DNA of 64,000 nt from JAJTGZ01 sp964403525 (GCA_964403525.1 CAYOGE010000009.1:1-64000); one strand, 5' to 3'; shown: positions 38,717 through 47,965, counted from the first letter of the stretch. The notes: generated by a model from the sequence alone, not told the origin. Translations and numbers: made by a program.

Positions 38717-39448
38717 ATGCCCGCCGCTCCGCACCAGCCCACCGACCCGCCCACTCCGGCCCGCCCCGCGCCGGTGCCGGCCGCGCTCGCGACGGCCGAC
38801 GATCTGCACGACCTGCGCCTGGTCGCGGCCATCCGCGCCGGCGAGCCGCGCGCCTGGCACGAGCTGCTCACCCGCTACCAGGACCGGCTCTACGGCGTCT
38901 GCCTGCGTGTCATCGGTGACTCGCCCAAGTCGCGACAGACCGCCACCGACCTCACGCAAGACGCCCTCGTCAAGATCATCCAGGGGCTCTCAACCTTTGA
39001 CGGTTCGGCCAAGCTCAGCACGTGGATGATCCGCGTGACGATGAACGTCTGCCTCAGCCACCTGCGGTCCCAGAAGTTGCGCCGGCACGGCAGCCTCGAC
39101 GCCCCAGCGGGCGGGTCGTCTGGTCGCGGTTTGGGGGGTGGGCCCGATTCGGGCTCAGGAAGCGGGGGTGGCGCGACGCTGGGCGACCTGCTGGCCCATC
39201 GGGAACCAAACCCGGCCGAACGCGTCTCACACGAGCAGACCCGGATGATGGTCACCGCCGCGTTGGCAACCATCGATCCGGAGCAGCGGGCCCTGCTGGT
39301 CCTGCGCGACGCCAAGGGGCTCGACTACCAGCAGATCGCCCAGGTCTTGGATGTGCCAGTCGGCACCATCAAGAGCCGCATCTTCCGTGCACGCCTCGCC
39401 CTCCGCGAGGCCTGCGAGCAACTAAGCAAGGCCAAGCCCCGAACGTGA
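38717..39448 (+). CDS. ECF-type RNA polymerase sigma factor
   Basis: 243 aa. Region 2 (LVAAIRAGEPRAWHELLTRYQDRLYGVCLRV ... DLTQDALVKIIQGLSTFDGSAKLSTWMIRVTMNVCLSHLRSQK) and region 4 (LVLRDAKGLDYQQIAQVLDVPVGTIKSRIFRARLALREA) are clear. Between them is a Gly/Ser-rich linker longer than usual, and a ~28-residue Pro/Ala-rich extension precedes region 2. Its stop overlaps the next gene's GTG as GTGA, the usual sigma/anti-sigma coupling. Confidence 0.93.
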   Translation: MPAAPHQPTDPPTPARPAPVPAALATADDLHDLRLVAAIRAGEPRAWHELLTRYQDRLYGVCLRVIGDSPKSRQTATDLTQDALVKIIQGLSTFDGSAKLSTWMIRVTMNVCLSHLRSQKLRRHGSLDAPAGGSSGRGLGGGPDSGSGSGGGATLGDLLAHREPNPAERVSHEQTRMMVTAALATIDPEQRALLVLRDAKGLDYQQIAQVLDVPVGTIKSRIFRARLALREACEQLSKAKPRT

Positions 39449-40695
39449 CCACCCTTCCCCCCAACCCGAACGATCACCACGCCGGCGGCCTCCCCGGCGG
39501 GATCGACGAGACCGATCTGCTGGCGCTGATCGAGGGCACACCCCTCCCCGCCGAGCGCGCCGCCCGCCTGCGCGAAGCGCTCGCCACCGACCCGCGCCTG
39601 GCCGAACTCGCCGCGCTGATGCGCGCCGACCGCGACACGCTCGCCTCGCTCGCCCCAGTCAGCGCACCCAGCGACCTGCTCGACCGCGTCGAAGCGATCC
39701 TGGAGCGCGAGGCCCTGGTGGGTCTGGCCCGCACCGAGGCCACCGCCGGCGTCGATGCACTCCCCATCTCAACCTACCTCCCCGCGCGACGCCCGTGGAT
39801 GACGCGGCGCACGGGCGCTCCGCTCGCCGCCGCGGCCGCCGTGCTGCTGATCGCCGGCGGCGTGCTGATGCTGATCCCCGGCAAGCGCCCCATCGTGCCA
39901 CCGCCGGGACCACTGGCCAACGACACCACCGATCGGCCTTCATCCACTGACCTCGCTCACAGCACAACGACCAAGCCCACGTTGAGCAACACCGGCACAC
40001 CGGGCGAGCCCGAGCGCGCACCAGTTGACGTGGCCGCCAAGCCGGCGACCGAGACGCCGACGGCCACCGACACCACGCCCGCCGACCCCGTGATCGCCAA
40101 GGTCGCCCCACTGCCGGCCATCACGCCCGAGCAGCTCATCGCCGCCGCCAGCGAAGGACGCCTGGTGCTCCGCCTGCGCGCCGCTCCCGACAAGGCCTTT
40201 GGGCGCATCAGCGCCCTCAACACCAACGCCCGCTCACTGCGCGTTGAGCCGATGACCGACGGGCAGCGCTCGGCCGCGGCGGTGGCGTTCGTCGGCGCCT
40301 GGGCCCGGCGGCAACCGATGATCGACCCCGCGCCGCTGCTGCCGCGCCTGCCCGAGCCTGCGCCGCTCGCCCGCGGCAACCCGCTCGCCCCAAGCGCGCC
40401 CACCGCTGTCGTCCCCGTAGGGATCGTGCGCGAGGCAGAGCCGCCCGCAGCGCGCGAGCCCGAGCCGGTCATCGCAAGCCAGGCGTACATCACCGCCGTC
40501 CCCGCGACCACCGAGGGGCTCGAGTCACTGATCAAGGCGCTCGGCAACGAGACAGTCCCCGCCGACTGGCAACTCCTGCCCGTGTCCGTGCAGATCGATG
40601 CGCCGGCCGACGCGTCGTCGATCCTCTGGTGGGCTTCACCGCCGGCCACCTGGGCCAAACGGTTCACCGTGCCCATCGTCGTGCAGACCAACTGA
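39445..40695 (+). CDS. Putative membrane anti-sigma factor
   Basis: 416 aa. Cytoplasmic N-terminus (DETDLLALIEGTPLPAERAARLREALATD...LAELAALMRADRD) resembles the short helical zinc-less anti-sigma start; a single membrane helix (APLAAAAAVLLIAGGVLMLIP) lies near residues 127-147. The rest is a Pro/Thr/Ala-rich periplasmic linker and a C-terminal domain. Overlap with the sigma gene (GTGA) is the main support for the role. It carries no HxxxCxxC zinc motif, so it is not a classic ZAS protein. Confidence 0.7.
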   Translation: MTTLPPNPNDHHAGGLPGGIDETDLLALIEGTPLPAERAARLREALATDPRLAELAALMRADRDTLASLAPVSAPSDLLDRVEAILEREALVGLARTEATAGVDALPISTYLPARRPWMTRRTGAPLAAAAAVLLIAGGVLMLIPGKRPIVPPPGPLANDTTDRPSSTDLAHSTTTKPTLSNTGTPGEPERAPVDVAAKPATETPTATDTTPADPVIAKVAPLPAITPEQLIAAASEGRLVLRLRAAPDKAFGRISALNTNARSLRVEPMTDGQRSAAAVAFVGAWARRQPMIDPAPLLPRLPEPAPLARGNPLAPSAPTAVVPVGIVREAEPPAAREPEPVIASQAYITAVPATTEGLESLIKALGNETVPADWQLLPVSVQIDAPADASSILWWASPPATWAKRFTVPIVVQTN

Positions 40696-41106
40696 TCACG
40701 GGCGATCGATCGCCGCCGGGCCCGCAAGGCTCAGGCACCAGGCCGGCCCACGCACGCGCGTGCCGCGCACCTCCGCAACGGCCGTCCCACCCTTCACCTT
40801 CCGCAGGGTGATGGCCTCCCACGGGATGCTCATGTCGCGCAGCCCTGCCCAGCGGGCGAACCGCGCCGGTCGCAGGTGCAGCCAGCGTTCATCCGCGGCG
40901 ACGTGCACGCACATGCCGAAGTTCATCAGATCAAAGCCGAACGACTGATACCTCCGGCGCACAGCGCTCGGCAACGGCTCAACGGGCGGGAAGGCCTCGC
41001 GCAGCGGGCGCAGCGCCGCCCCGCACATCGAGAAGATCGCGCCGACCACGGCCAGATCGACCGCGACCAGCGCCGAAACCAGCAGGGTGATCTGCCACCA
41101 GTTCAT
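40696..41106 (-). CDS. Small membrane protein, unknown
   Basis: 136 aa. ATG at 41106 has GGAGGG upstream. One N-terminal membrane helix (ITLLVSALVAVDLAVVGAIFSMCG), then a compact cytoplasmic domain (RYQSFGFDLMNFGMCVHVAADERWLHLRPARFARW...ISWEA-like) reminiscent of small planctomycete proteins carrying a PH-like beta fold. Not recognised further. Tail-to-tail with the anti-sigma gene, its stop adjoining directly. Confidence 0.7.
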   Translation of the reverse strand: MNWWQITLLVSALVAVDLAVVGAIFSMCGAALRPLREAFPPVEPLPSAVRRRYQSFGFDLMNFGMCVHVAADERWLHLRPARFARWAGLRDMSIPWEAITLRKVKGGTAVAEVRGTRVRGPAWCLSLAGPAAIDRP

Positions 41107-41141
41107 GGTGCAACCCTCCAATCAAGCCCCGGCGCACGGGA

Positions 41142-41579
41142 TTACTTGCCGACGGTGCCGCGGAGGCGCATCAACAGGTCCGCCGCGTCTTCGGGGCTCT
41201 GGTTCCCCTTGAGCTTCGCGGGGTCAAAGCCCCACACCGGGCTGGTCGGGTCGGGGTCAACGCCCGGCCCGTAGCGCGGGATGACGTGCCAGTGCACGTG
41301 CGACACCTGGTTCCCAAGGCACTCGTAGTTGACCCGCGACGCCTGGCAGACCGCGCGCACCGCGTTGCCCACCAGCGCCACCTCACGGAAGAGTGCCATC
41401 TGCTCGTCAACGGAAAGGTCGGCCAGGTGCTCCTCGTGGCGCTTGAGGATCAGCACGCACCAGCCGGGCAGGCCCTGGTTGTCACCCAGCACCACCAGCG
41501 TGCGGCGCATGTCCGCCACCACGCGCGGGTGCTTGCCGGACTTGGCGAGATCGATCTGCTGACAGAGCGGGCAACTCAT
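41142..41579 (-). CDS. HIT-family nucleotide hydrolase
   Basis: 145 aa. Histidine triad HVHWHVIPR with His94, 96, 98; the N-terminal CPLC is a possible metal site and the helix region LADLSVDEQMALFREVALVGNAVRAVCQ is typical. Fits Ap4A-type or FHIT-like hydrolases acting on dinucleoside polyphosphates. ATG at 41579. Lies 35 bp upstream of the small membrane protein on the same strand. Confidence 0.9.
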   Translation of the reverse strand: MSCPLCQQIDLAKSGKHPRVVADMRRTLVVLGDNQGLPGWCVLILKRHEEHLADLSVDEQMALFREVALVGNAVRAVCQASRVNYECLGNQVSHVHWHVIPRYGPGVDPDPTSPVWGFDPAKLKGNQSPEDAADLLMRLRGTVGK

Positions 41580-41705
41580 TCCGGTCTAAGCCTACCACAC
41601 CATCAAAGCCCGTGCGGGCAGAATCCCGGCGCGGGCGACGCAACCACCACCCCAAGGTGGCCCGATCCGCGCAGTTTTCGCCTGTACATCCGGTTAAACC
41701 GGCGA

Positions 41706-42392
41706 TCAGATCGCGCCCATGTCAACGGTGTTGACCACCAGACCGTCGCGTCCGAGAACCAGCACGTCGGCGATCTGGAGCGCCTCGGCGAAGCTCTCGC
41801 GTGCCTTGTCAGGGTTCGCACACCCAGTCAGCACCATCCGCCGGCGCAGGTGTTCCACCGTCGCGATCGCGTCGCCGCAGATCAGCGTCGTCAACTCCGG
41901 CTCCTCGACCAGCACGCCCGTCGTGCCCGGTGTGAGGCCCGGCAGCGGGAAGACGTCAACACGGTCGGCCAGCGCCTCGGGGGCTTCCTCGCAGCGGTGC
42001 AGCACCTCGACCTGCCGCTTGAAGACCTCCACCGCCTCGGCCTCGCCGTCGTCGTTCGCCTTCTTGAGCTGCTGGATCAGCGGCAGGCCCACGCCCTCGC
42101 GCTCCGCTTTGGAGATCCACCACGTCGCCCCCTTGAACGCGCCGATCCCCCGGTGCGTGTCGGGGTGGAAGCTCGTCAGGAAGACGTGCGTCACGCGCTC
42201 GGGCGGGATGTTGGCGCGCTCCATCAGGCGCGCGGCGATCATCTGCTCGGGGAGGCCCGGGTCGACCAGCAGCGTCACGTCTCCGCTGCGAACCAGCGTG
42301 CAGGTGCTGTGACCCGTGCGCACCGGCGCCCGCTCGCCCCAGAGCGGGTGCGCAGACAGCGTGCCGATCGAGATGATGCGAACGTCCAGCAT
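41706..42392 (-). CDS. Metallo-beta-lactamase-fold hydrolase with altered metal motif
   Basis: 228 aa. MBL fold: TLLVDPGLPEQ, then LTSFHPDTHRGI in place of TxHxHxDHxxG, and CGDAIATVEHL near the C-terminal metal strand, with LVLGRD before the end. The first His of the HxHxDH motif is Phe and an extra residue separates Asp from the last His, so metal content is uncertain. Its ATG directly follows the coaD TGA, so it is translated with coaD. Substrate unknown. Confidence 0.8.
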   Translation of the reverse strand: MLDVRIISIGTLSAHPLWGERAPVRTGHSTCTLVRSGDVTLLVDPGLPEQMIAARLMERANIPPERVTHVFLTSFHPDTHRGIGAFKGATWWISKAEREGVGLPLIQQLKKANDDGEAEAVEVFKRQVEVLHRCEEAPEALADRVDVFPLPGLTPGTTGVLVEEPELTTLICGDAIATVEHLRRRMVLTGCANPDKARESFAEALQIADVLVLGRDGLVVNTVDMGAI

Positions 42393-43004
42393 TCAGTTCT
42401 CCGCCGCGCCGTCGCGTGCCGCCAGGATGCGCCCAAGCGCCGGGTGACCAGACGCCTTCTTTGCACGCAGCGCGCGCACAACCTCCGGCGGCACCATCGT
42501 CTTCAGCGGCCTGAGGTCGTGGCCGAGCGCGGTCAGCTGCTTGATCAGGCTGCTTGAGGTGTAGGAGAAGTTCTGACCCGCCACCACAAACGCCGTCTCC
42601 AGCCCGGCGATCTCGCGGTTGGTCAGCGCCTGCTGAACCTCGTTCTGCAGGTCCGACAGGTTGCGGATGCCGCGCAGCAGCGCCGTCGCGCCGGCGCTGC
42701 GGGCAAAGTCGACCGTCAGCCCGCTGAACCCCTCCACGCGCACCTTCGCCCCCGGCTCCTCGGCCACCAGCCCGGCGATCTCGCGCTTGACCATCGCCAC
42801 ACGCTCTTCAAGCGTGAAGAGCTCGTCCTTGCTGGGGTTCCGGCCCACCGCCACCACAAGCTCGTCGAACAAACGCCGTCCACGACGGATCACGTCCAGA
42901 TGCCCATAGGTCAGCGGATCAAACGATCCCGGGAAGATGGCAACGTGCCGCAGAGGCCGGGCCGCCTTGCGCGCACGAGAACGGGAGGGCGGGGTGGTGG
43001 CCAT
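42393..43004 (-). CDS. coaD: Phosphopantetheine adenylyltransferase
   Basis: 203 aa. Fourth-to-last step in coenzyme A synthesis (4'-phosphopantetheine + ATP to dephospho-CoA). Nucleotidyltransferase motif GSFDPLTYGHLD near 26-37 and the second half ALLRGIRNLSDLQNEVQQALTNRE with YTSSSLIKQL. About 40 residues longer than E. coli CoaD because of a basic N-terminal extension (SRSRARKAARPLR) and a C-terminal tail. Confidence 0.95.
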   Translation of the reverse strand: MATTPPSRSRARKAARPLRHVAIFPGSFDPLTYGHLDVIRRGRRLFDELVVAVGRNPSKDELFTLEERVAMVKREIAGLVAEEPGAKVRVEGFSGLTVDFARSAGATALLRGIRNLSDLQNEVQQALTNREIAGLETAFVVAGQNFSYTSSSLIKQLTALGHDLRPLKTMVPPEVVRALRAKKASGHPALGRILAARDGAAEN

Positions 43005-43144
43005 TGGGGACGATCATAAGCGTCGCTCGGGCACCGGCCGTGTCCGTTAGCCGCCGTGCCGGGTAAGAACGCATTGATCTTGCGGGGCAATGCCGCGCGC
43101 CCACCCACACTTCTGAAGCCCCCACATCCCCACCGAGCACAACC

Positions 43145-45187
43145 ATGAACCTCCCCCACACGCCGCGCCTCGCCGCCGCCCTCGCCCTTTCCCTCGCCGC
43201 AGGCACCCTGCACGCCCAGACCCTCACGCGCGTCAGCACCAACTACGCGGGCACCGAGCTGCCCAGCGGCGGCAACTCCGCGGTGATCAACGCCGCCGGC
43301 ACGCGCGTGCTCTTTGCCAGCAGCAACACCAACACCCTCGCGTTCAACGTCTTCGGCTACCCCGCCGCGCGCAGCAGCACCAACGTCTACCTCAAGAGCC
43401 TCACCGGCAACAGCGTTGACCTCGTCTCGTGGATGGGCTCCTTCAGCCAGCCCCCCCAGCTCGGCGCCGAGCCGCTGGCGATCAACCTCAACGGCAACTC
43501 CTCCGCCAGCAGCATCGGCGCCAACGGGCGCGTCGCCTTCCAGTGCTTCGGCGACCAGTCGTACATGACCGGCCTGAACGGCGTCAGCGCCGCCTGCCTC
43601 CCCGGCAGCGGCACCAACGGCTACACCTACGTCTACACCGGCGGCGGCATCCGCAACGATGCGCACGAGGGGTGGAACGGCTCTCCCTGCTCGGGCGTCT
43701 TCATCAACGCATCGATGAACGACCCGTGCATCAGCCCCGAGGGGACGCTCGTCGCCTTCTCAACAACCAGCAACGTGCCAGGCCTGAACACCTCAAACGG
43801 CACAAACTCAGACACCAACGGCGTCGCCGACGTCTACATCAAGAACCTCTCCACCAACGCCTTCACCAAGATCAGCCAGGCGGGCAACGCCCTCTCGGGC
43901 TATGTCGAGTCCAACGGCGCCAGCCGCCGGCCCTCGGTCGGCAGCAACGCCACCTACGTCGCCTTCGAGAGCGACGCCACCAACCTCGGCGGCACAGACA
44001 ACAACGGCACCGGCCCGGACATCTTCGTCCGCGACGCCTCCAGCCTCTTCCCCTACACCGAGCGCGTCAGCGTCGCCAGCGGCGTCAACGGCGTCTCGGG
44101 CAACGCCGACAGCACGTCGCCCTCAATGTCCGCCAACGGGCGCTACGTCGCCTTCCTCTCCAACGCAACCAACCTCGTGGCCAACGGGGCGAGCGCCAAC
44201 CGCCAGGTCTACCTCCGCGACCGCACCGCCGACACCACCGTGATGGTCAGCCGCGGCTACGACGGCCTCCCCGCCGGTGCCGCCTGCTCGGGCCCGCGCA
44301 TCAGCGAGGACGGCAACTGGATCGTCTACCACACCGCCGCCAACAACATCGTCCGCGGCGATACCAACGGGTTCAGCGACACGTTCATCTACTCCGTCGC
44401 CAACGGCACAACGCGCCGCGTCAGCATCAACACGCCCAACTTCTCGAGCACCACCGCCTTCCAGGGCAACAACAACAGCTTCGCCGGCACCCCTTCGAAC
44501 ACGCTCGCGGGCGGGAGCGTCAAGGTCGCCTTCGACTCCACCGCAACCAACCTGATCGTCGGCGACACCAACACCCACACCGACGTCTTCGTCCGCACCT
44601 TCCCCGCCGTGCCCGCCAACGACCTGTGCCCCAACGCCGCAAGCGCCAGCCCCGGCGTGCTCTACGCCGGCAGCACCGCAGGTGCCGACATCGACGGCAC
44701 CGCCGCGTGCGGCAGCTCGGCCGGCGCGCCCGACGTCTGGTACACCACAACCGCCGACCGCACCGGCAACATCGTCGCCACGACCGCCGGCTCGGCGTAC
44801 GACACCGTCCTCTCCGCCACGCTCGGGTGCGCCGGCGCAGAGATCGCCTGCAACGACGACACGAACGGGCTCACCTCGCGCATCAGCTTCGGCGTCACAA
44901 CCGGCCAGAACATCCGCTTCCGCGTCAGCGGCTACAACGGCAACTCCGGCACCTACCAGTTCACGTTCAACTACTCCTGCGGCGCTGCCGACCTCGGCTC
45001 GCAGGGCGGCGTGCCCGGACCAGACGGTATCTTGAACAACAACGACTTTGTCGTCTTCATCGACTACTTCTTCACCAGCAACCCTCTCGCCGACGTCGGC
45101 ACCACCGGGGGCGTCGCCGGCAGCGACGGGCAGTTCGACAACAACGACTTCGTCGTCTTCATTGACCGCTTCTTCGCCGGTTGCTGA
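43145..45187 (+). CDS. Secreted beta-propeller protein with GC-type dockerin
   Basis: 680 aa. Signal peptide MNLPHTPRLAAALALSLAAGTLHA. Residues ~30-490 are TolB/WD40-like propeller blades: repeated SANGRYVAFLSNATNLV, SEDGNWIVYHTAANNIV and RPSVGSNATYVAFESDATNLG. A ~110-residue domain follows (NDLCPNAASASPGVLYAGSTAGA, DVWYTTTADRTGNIVATTAGS, RVSGYNGNSGTYQFTF), then the dockerin pair ILNNNDFVVFIDYFF / QFDNNDFVVFIDRFF ending FAGC. First of five dockerin genes in a plus-strand row. It has its own terminator at 45232-45258. Confidence 0.88.
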   Translation: MNLPHTPRLAAALALSLAAGTLHAQTLTRVSTNYAGTELPSGGNSAVINAAGTRVLFASSNTNTLAFNVFGYPAARSSTNVYLKSLTGNSVDLVSWMGSFSQPPQLGAEPLAINLNGNSSASSIGANGRVAFQCFGDQSYMTGLNGVSAACLPGSGTNGYTYVYTGGGIRNDAHEGWNGSPCSGVFINASMNDPCISPEGTLVAFSTTSNVPGLNTSNGTNSDTNGVADVYIKNLSTNAFTKISQAGNALSGYVESNGASRRPSVGSNATYVAFESDATNLGGTDNNGTGPDIFVRDASSLFPYTERVSVASGVNGVSGNADSTSPSMSANGRYVAFLSNATNLVANGASANRQVYLRDRTADTTVMVSRGYDGLPAGAACSGPRISEDGNWIVYHTAANNIVRGDTNGFSDTFIYSVANGTTRRVSINTPNFSSTTAFQGNNNSFAGTPSNTLAGGSVKVAFDSTATNLIVGDTNTHTDVFVRTFPAVPANDLCPNAASASPGVLYAGSTAGADIDGTAACGSSAGAPDVWYTTTADRTGNIVATTAGSAYDTVLSATLGCAGAEIACNDDTNGLTSRISFGVTTGQNIRFRVSGYNGNSGTYQFTFNYSCGAADLGSQGGVPGPDGILNNNDFVVFIDYFFTSNPLADVGTTGGVAGSDGQFDNNDFVVFIDRFFAGC

Positions 45188-45231
45188 ACCGGGCCGCGTT
45201 CCCTCTCCCCCATCACCTCCTGCATCAACCA

Positions 45232-45265
45232 AAGGGGCGGCCCACGAGGCCGCCCCTTGTCTATT
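45232..45265 (+). terminator. Intrinsic terminator after the beta-propeller dockerin gene
   Basis: 11-bp perfect stem AAGGGGCGGCC / GGCCGCCCCTT with a 5-base loop, then GTCTATTC. Confidence 0.8.
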
Positions 45266-45394
45266 CGCTCGCCAGTCCTTTCGTCGTCGGTTCGGGTATT
45301 GAGCCGGTTTTCACTGCGGTTCAATCTCAATTCCTTGCCATCTCCTTCAGATCGGGCACACTGAAGGTCTACCCAACAGCTAGGAGCCACCAAG

Positions 45395-47104
45395 ATGTTC
45401 ATCCGCACCGCCATCGCCTCCGCCGCCTGCCTCGTCTTCGCCGGCGCTGCGCACGCCCAGTTCTCCGTCCGTGCCGTATCGACGCTCCGCTGGGGCTCAA
45501 GCAGCGGCTCGGTCGGCCTTGCAAGCGCAACCCTCGAAGACTTTGAAGACACCGCGCTCGCCCCCGGCCTGTCGATCCTCTGGTACGCGCCGGCCGGAAA
45601 CATCGGGCCCGTCACGTCGCTCCCACAGACCTTCGCCTGCGCCACCGGCGACCCGTTCGGCACGGCCTTCAGCAGCGGCGCCTGGGACGGCACCCACGGC
45701 CTGGTCTCCGCACGCGGCAACCAGACGTACAGCTACAGCGCTTCGCAGAACTGGGGCGACGTCGAACTCCAGTTCGCAACGCCGCAGAAGGCCGTCGGCT
45801 TCAGCCTCCAGCAGGCCGACGCCGAGGTGAGCCTCGTCATCAACGGCGTCGCTGTCGGCGGGCTCGCCTCGCTCACCGGGGCATCCATGAACGGCGGACG
45901 GATCGCCTACTTCGTCGTGACCGCCGGCGGCAGCGACTCGATCTCAACCCTCAAGCTCGACAACACCGCCGGAGATGGCTTCGTCATCGACATGCTCCTG
46001 TTCTCCCCCAACCCACCGCCGGAAATCAGCGTCACCGGCTTCGCCCCTGGGACATGGCCGCGCCCAGACAACGAGCTCGGCATCACGCCCGTCGCGACCG
46101 AGGACTTTGAAGACACCGCGCTCGTCGAAGGTCTGCTGGTCGGCTGGGAGTCACCCGCTGGGACAACCCCCCCGGCCCCGACACTGCCGCAGACGTTTGA
46201 CCCCGTCACGCAGGACCCCTTCGGCGACGCGTTCGAGGCCGGCACGTGGGACGGCTCACGCTGCATCATCAACACGCGCGACAACGCCTCGCACGCGTAC
46301 GCCGGCACGGGCGAATGGGGCGACGTCATCCTCCGCCTCAGCCCGCCCCGCCAGTCGGTCGCCTTCAGCTTCGAACAGGCCGAGGACCAGGTCCGCCTCG
46401 TCGTCAACGGTCGCGATGTCGGCAGCCTGCTCTCGCTCGCGGGCCTCTCAACGGCGGTCGGCCGACAGGGCTTCATCCGCATCGACACGCCCTGCGGCGG
46501 CACACCCATCAGCGAGGTCCGACTCAACAACAGCCGATACCCCAGCGGCGGAGACGGCTTTGCGATCGACCACCTCATGTTCGGCTCGCCCATCAGCTTC
46601 CCGACCGGCCCGGCCGACGCCGCCCTCTGCAACGGCGCTCCCGCACCGTTCGCCGTCACCACCACAGGGCCGGGGCCCTTCACCTACCAGTGGCAGATCG
46701 AGACCGCGCCCGGCGTCTGGATGACCCTCGGCAACGATCCCGGGCCGCTCCCCGGCGGGGGCGCCGCCTACGCGGCGCCGATCAACTCGCCAACGGTGCA
46801 CATCGGCGTGCTCAACCGCGACGGGCCCTTCAACGTCCGCGCCGTCGCATCAAGCGCGTGCGCCAGCGCCAACAGCCGGCCCGCACGCCTCTTCGTCAAC
46901 CCCGCCGACCTCGGCGCCACCGGCGGAGTGCCCGGGCGCGACGGCGTTTATGACAACAACGACTTCGTCGTCTTCATCGACTTCTTCTTCAACCACGACC
47001 CCCGCGCAGACCTCGGCCGCACGGGCGGCGTCTTCGGGCACGACGACGCGTGGGACAACAACGACTTCGTGGTCTTCATCGACCGCTTCTTCGCCGGCTG
47101 CTGA
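45395..47104 (+). CDS. Secreted protein with duplicated ~190-residue domain, Ig-like domain and GC-type dockerin
   Basis: 569 aa. TAGGAG before ATG 45395; signal peptide MFIRTAIASAACLVFAGAAHA. Residues ~45-205 and ~225-400 are two copies of one domain (EDFEDTALAPGLSILWYAPAG and EDFEDTALVEGLLVGWESPAG; LPQTF; WDGT and WDGS; VELQF / VILRL; GDGFVIDMLLF / GDGFAIDHLMF). An Ig-like segment (FTYQWQIETAPGVWMTLG) follows, then VYDNNDFVVFIDFFF / AWDNNDFVVFIDRFF ending FAGC. The repeat fits a jelly-roll often found in PEP-CTERM proteins; function unknown. Confidence 0.88.
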   Translation: MFIRTAIASAACLVFAGAAHAQFSVRAVSTLRWGSSSGSVGLASATLEDFEDTALAPGLSILWYAPAGNIGPVTSLPQTFACATGDPFGTAFSSGAWDGTHGLVSARGNQTYSYSASQNWGDVELQFATPQKAVGFSLQQADAEVSLVINGVAVGGLASLTGASMNGGRIAYFVVTAGGSDSISTLKLDNTAGDGFVIDMLLFSPNPPPEISVTGFAPGTWPRPDNELGITPVATEDFEDTALVEGLLVGWESPAGTTPPAPTLPQTFDPVTQDPFGDAFEAGTWDGSRCIINTRDNASHAYAGTGEWGDVILRLSPPRQSVAFSFEQAEDQVRLVVNGRDVGSLLSLAGLSTAVGRQGFIRIDTPCGGTPISEVRLNNSRYPSGGDGFAIDHLMFGSPISFPTGPADAALCNGAPAPFAVTTTGPGPFTYQWQIETAPGVWMTLGNDPGPLPGGGAAYAAPINSPTVHIGVLNRDGPFNVRAVASSACASANSRPARLFVNPADLGATGGVPGRDGVYDNNDFVVFIDFFFNHDPRADLGRTGGVFGHDDAWDNNDFVVFIDRFFAGC

Positions 47105-47161
47105 CGCACGCCAACGCCAGCGGCTAACGTGTGATCACCACCCCCCACAGGAGGTCACGAC

Positions 47162-47965
47162 ATGCGCACCACCATCACCGGTCGTTCCGCTCTCGCCGCC
47201 GTCGCCGCGCTCGCCCTCGCCGGCACGCTCCCTGCACGCGCCGACACCCTCTTCCAGACCAACGACCCCGAGGGCGGCTTCTTCGGGTACATCGGCTTCG
47301 ACGTCTTCCCCGGCCAGTCCGTCGCGGCACGCTTCATGTCGCCCGCCGCGGCGACGCTCGACCAGGTCTCCATCTGGTTCATGAGCAACGACTTCGACGG
47401 CACCACACCCCAGACCGTCACGGTCTCGCTGCGGACAAACGCGGTCGGTGCCGGCGCGTTCACCTCCATCCCCAGCGAAACGATCCTCGAGTCCTGGACG
47501 ATGGACATCCCCGTCGTCGGCTGGAACCCCGCGCTCATCGGCTTCGCGTCCGTCGTTCACCCGGCGCTTCAGTCGGGTGCACAGTACTGGGTCGTCGCTG
47601 AATCAAGCGTCGCCGCGGGCAACAACCCGATCTGGGTATGGGCCTCAAGCGGCAACGAGTTCACCGCCACCACCGACGGGCCCGGCGCCCCGTGGGAGAG
47701 CGGCAGCGGGGCCGCCATCGGCCTCGTCGTCACCGGCACCCCCATCGCGCCCGCGTGCCCCGCCGACATCGGCACAACCGGAGGCGTCCCCGGCGGCGAC
47801 GGCACGCTCGACAACAACGACTTCATCGTCTTCATCGACTACTTCTTCAACAGCGACCCTCGCGCCGACCGCGGCACAACCGGCGGCGTCCCCGGCAGCG
47901 ACGGCCAGTTCGACAACAACGACTTCATCGTCTTCATCGATCAGTTCTTCGCCGGGTGCAACTGA
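47162..47965 (+). CDS. Secreted protein with choice-of-anchor-type domain and GC-type dockerin
   Basis: 267 aa. CAGGAGG upstream of ATG 47162; signal peptide ending LPARA. Residues ~25-185 are a single beta-sandwich (GYIGFDVFPGQSVAARF, LDQVSIWFMSNDFDGTTPQTVTVSLRT, QSGAQYWVVAESSV). The last ~75 residues are TLDNNDFIVFIDYFF / QFDNNDFIVFIDQFF ending FAGCN. This C-terminal DNA is almost identical to that of the next gene although their bodies are unrelated. Confidence 0.88.
   Translation: MRTTITGRSALAAVAALALAGTLPARADTLFQTNDPEGGFFGYIGFDVFPGQSVAARFMSPAAATLDQVSIWFMSNDFDGTTPQTVTVSLRTNAVGAGAFTSIPSETILESWTMDIPVVGWNPALIGFASVVHPALQSGAQYWVVAESSVAAGNNPIWVWASSGNEFTATTDGPGAPWESGSGAAIGLVVTGTPIAPACPADIGTTGGVPGGDGTLDNNDFIVFIDYFFNSDPRADRGTTGGVPGSDGQFDNNDFIVFIDQFFAGCN

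Noticed and set aside
43429..45165. 578-codon Arg/Gln/His-rich plus frame
   Set aside because: Out-of-frame shadow of the beta-propeller dockerin gene.
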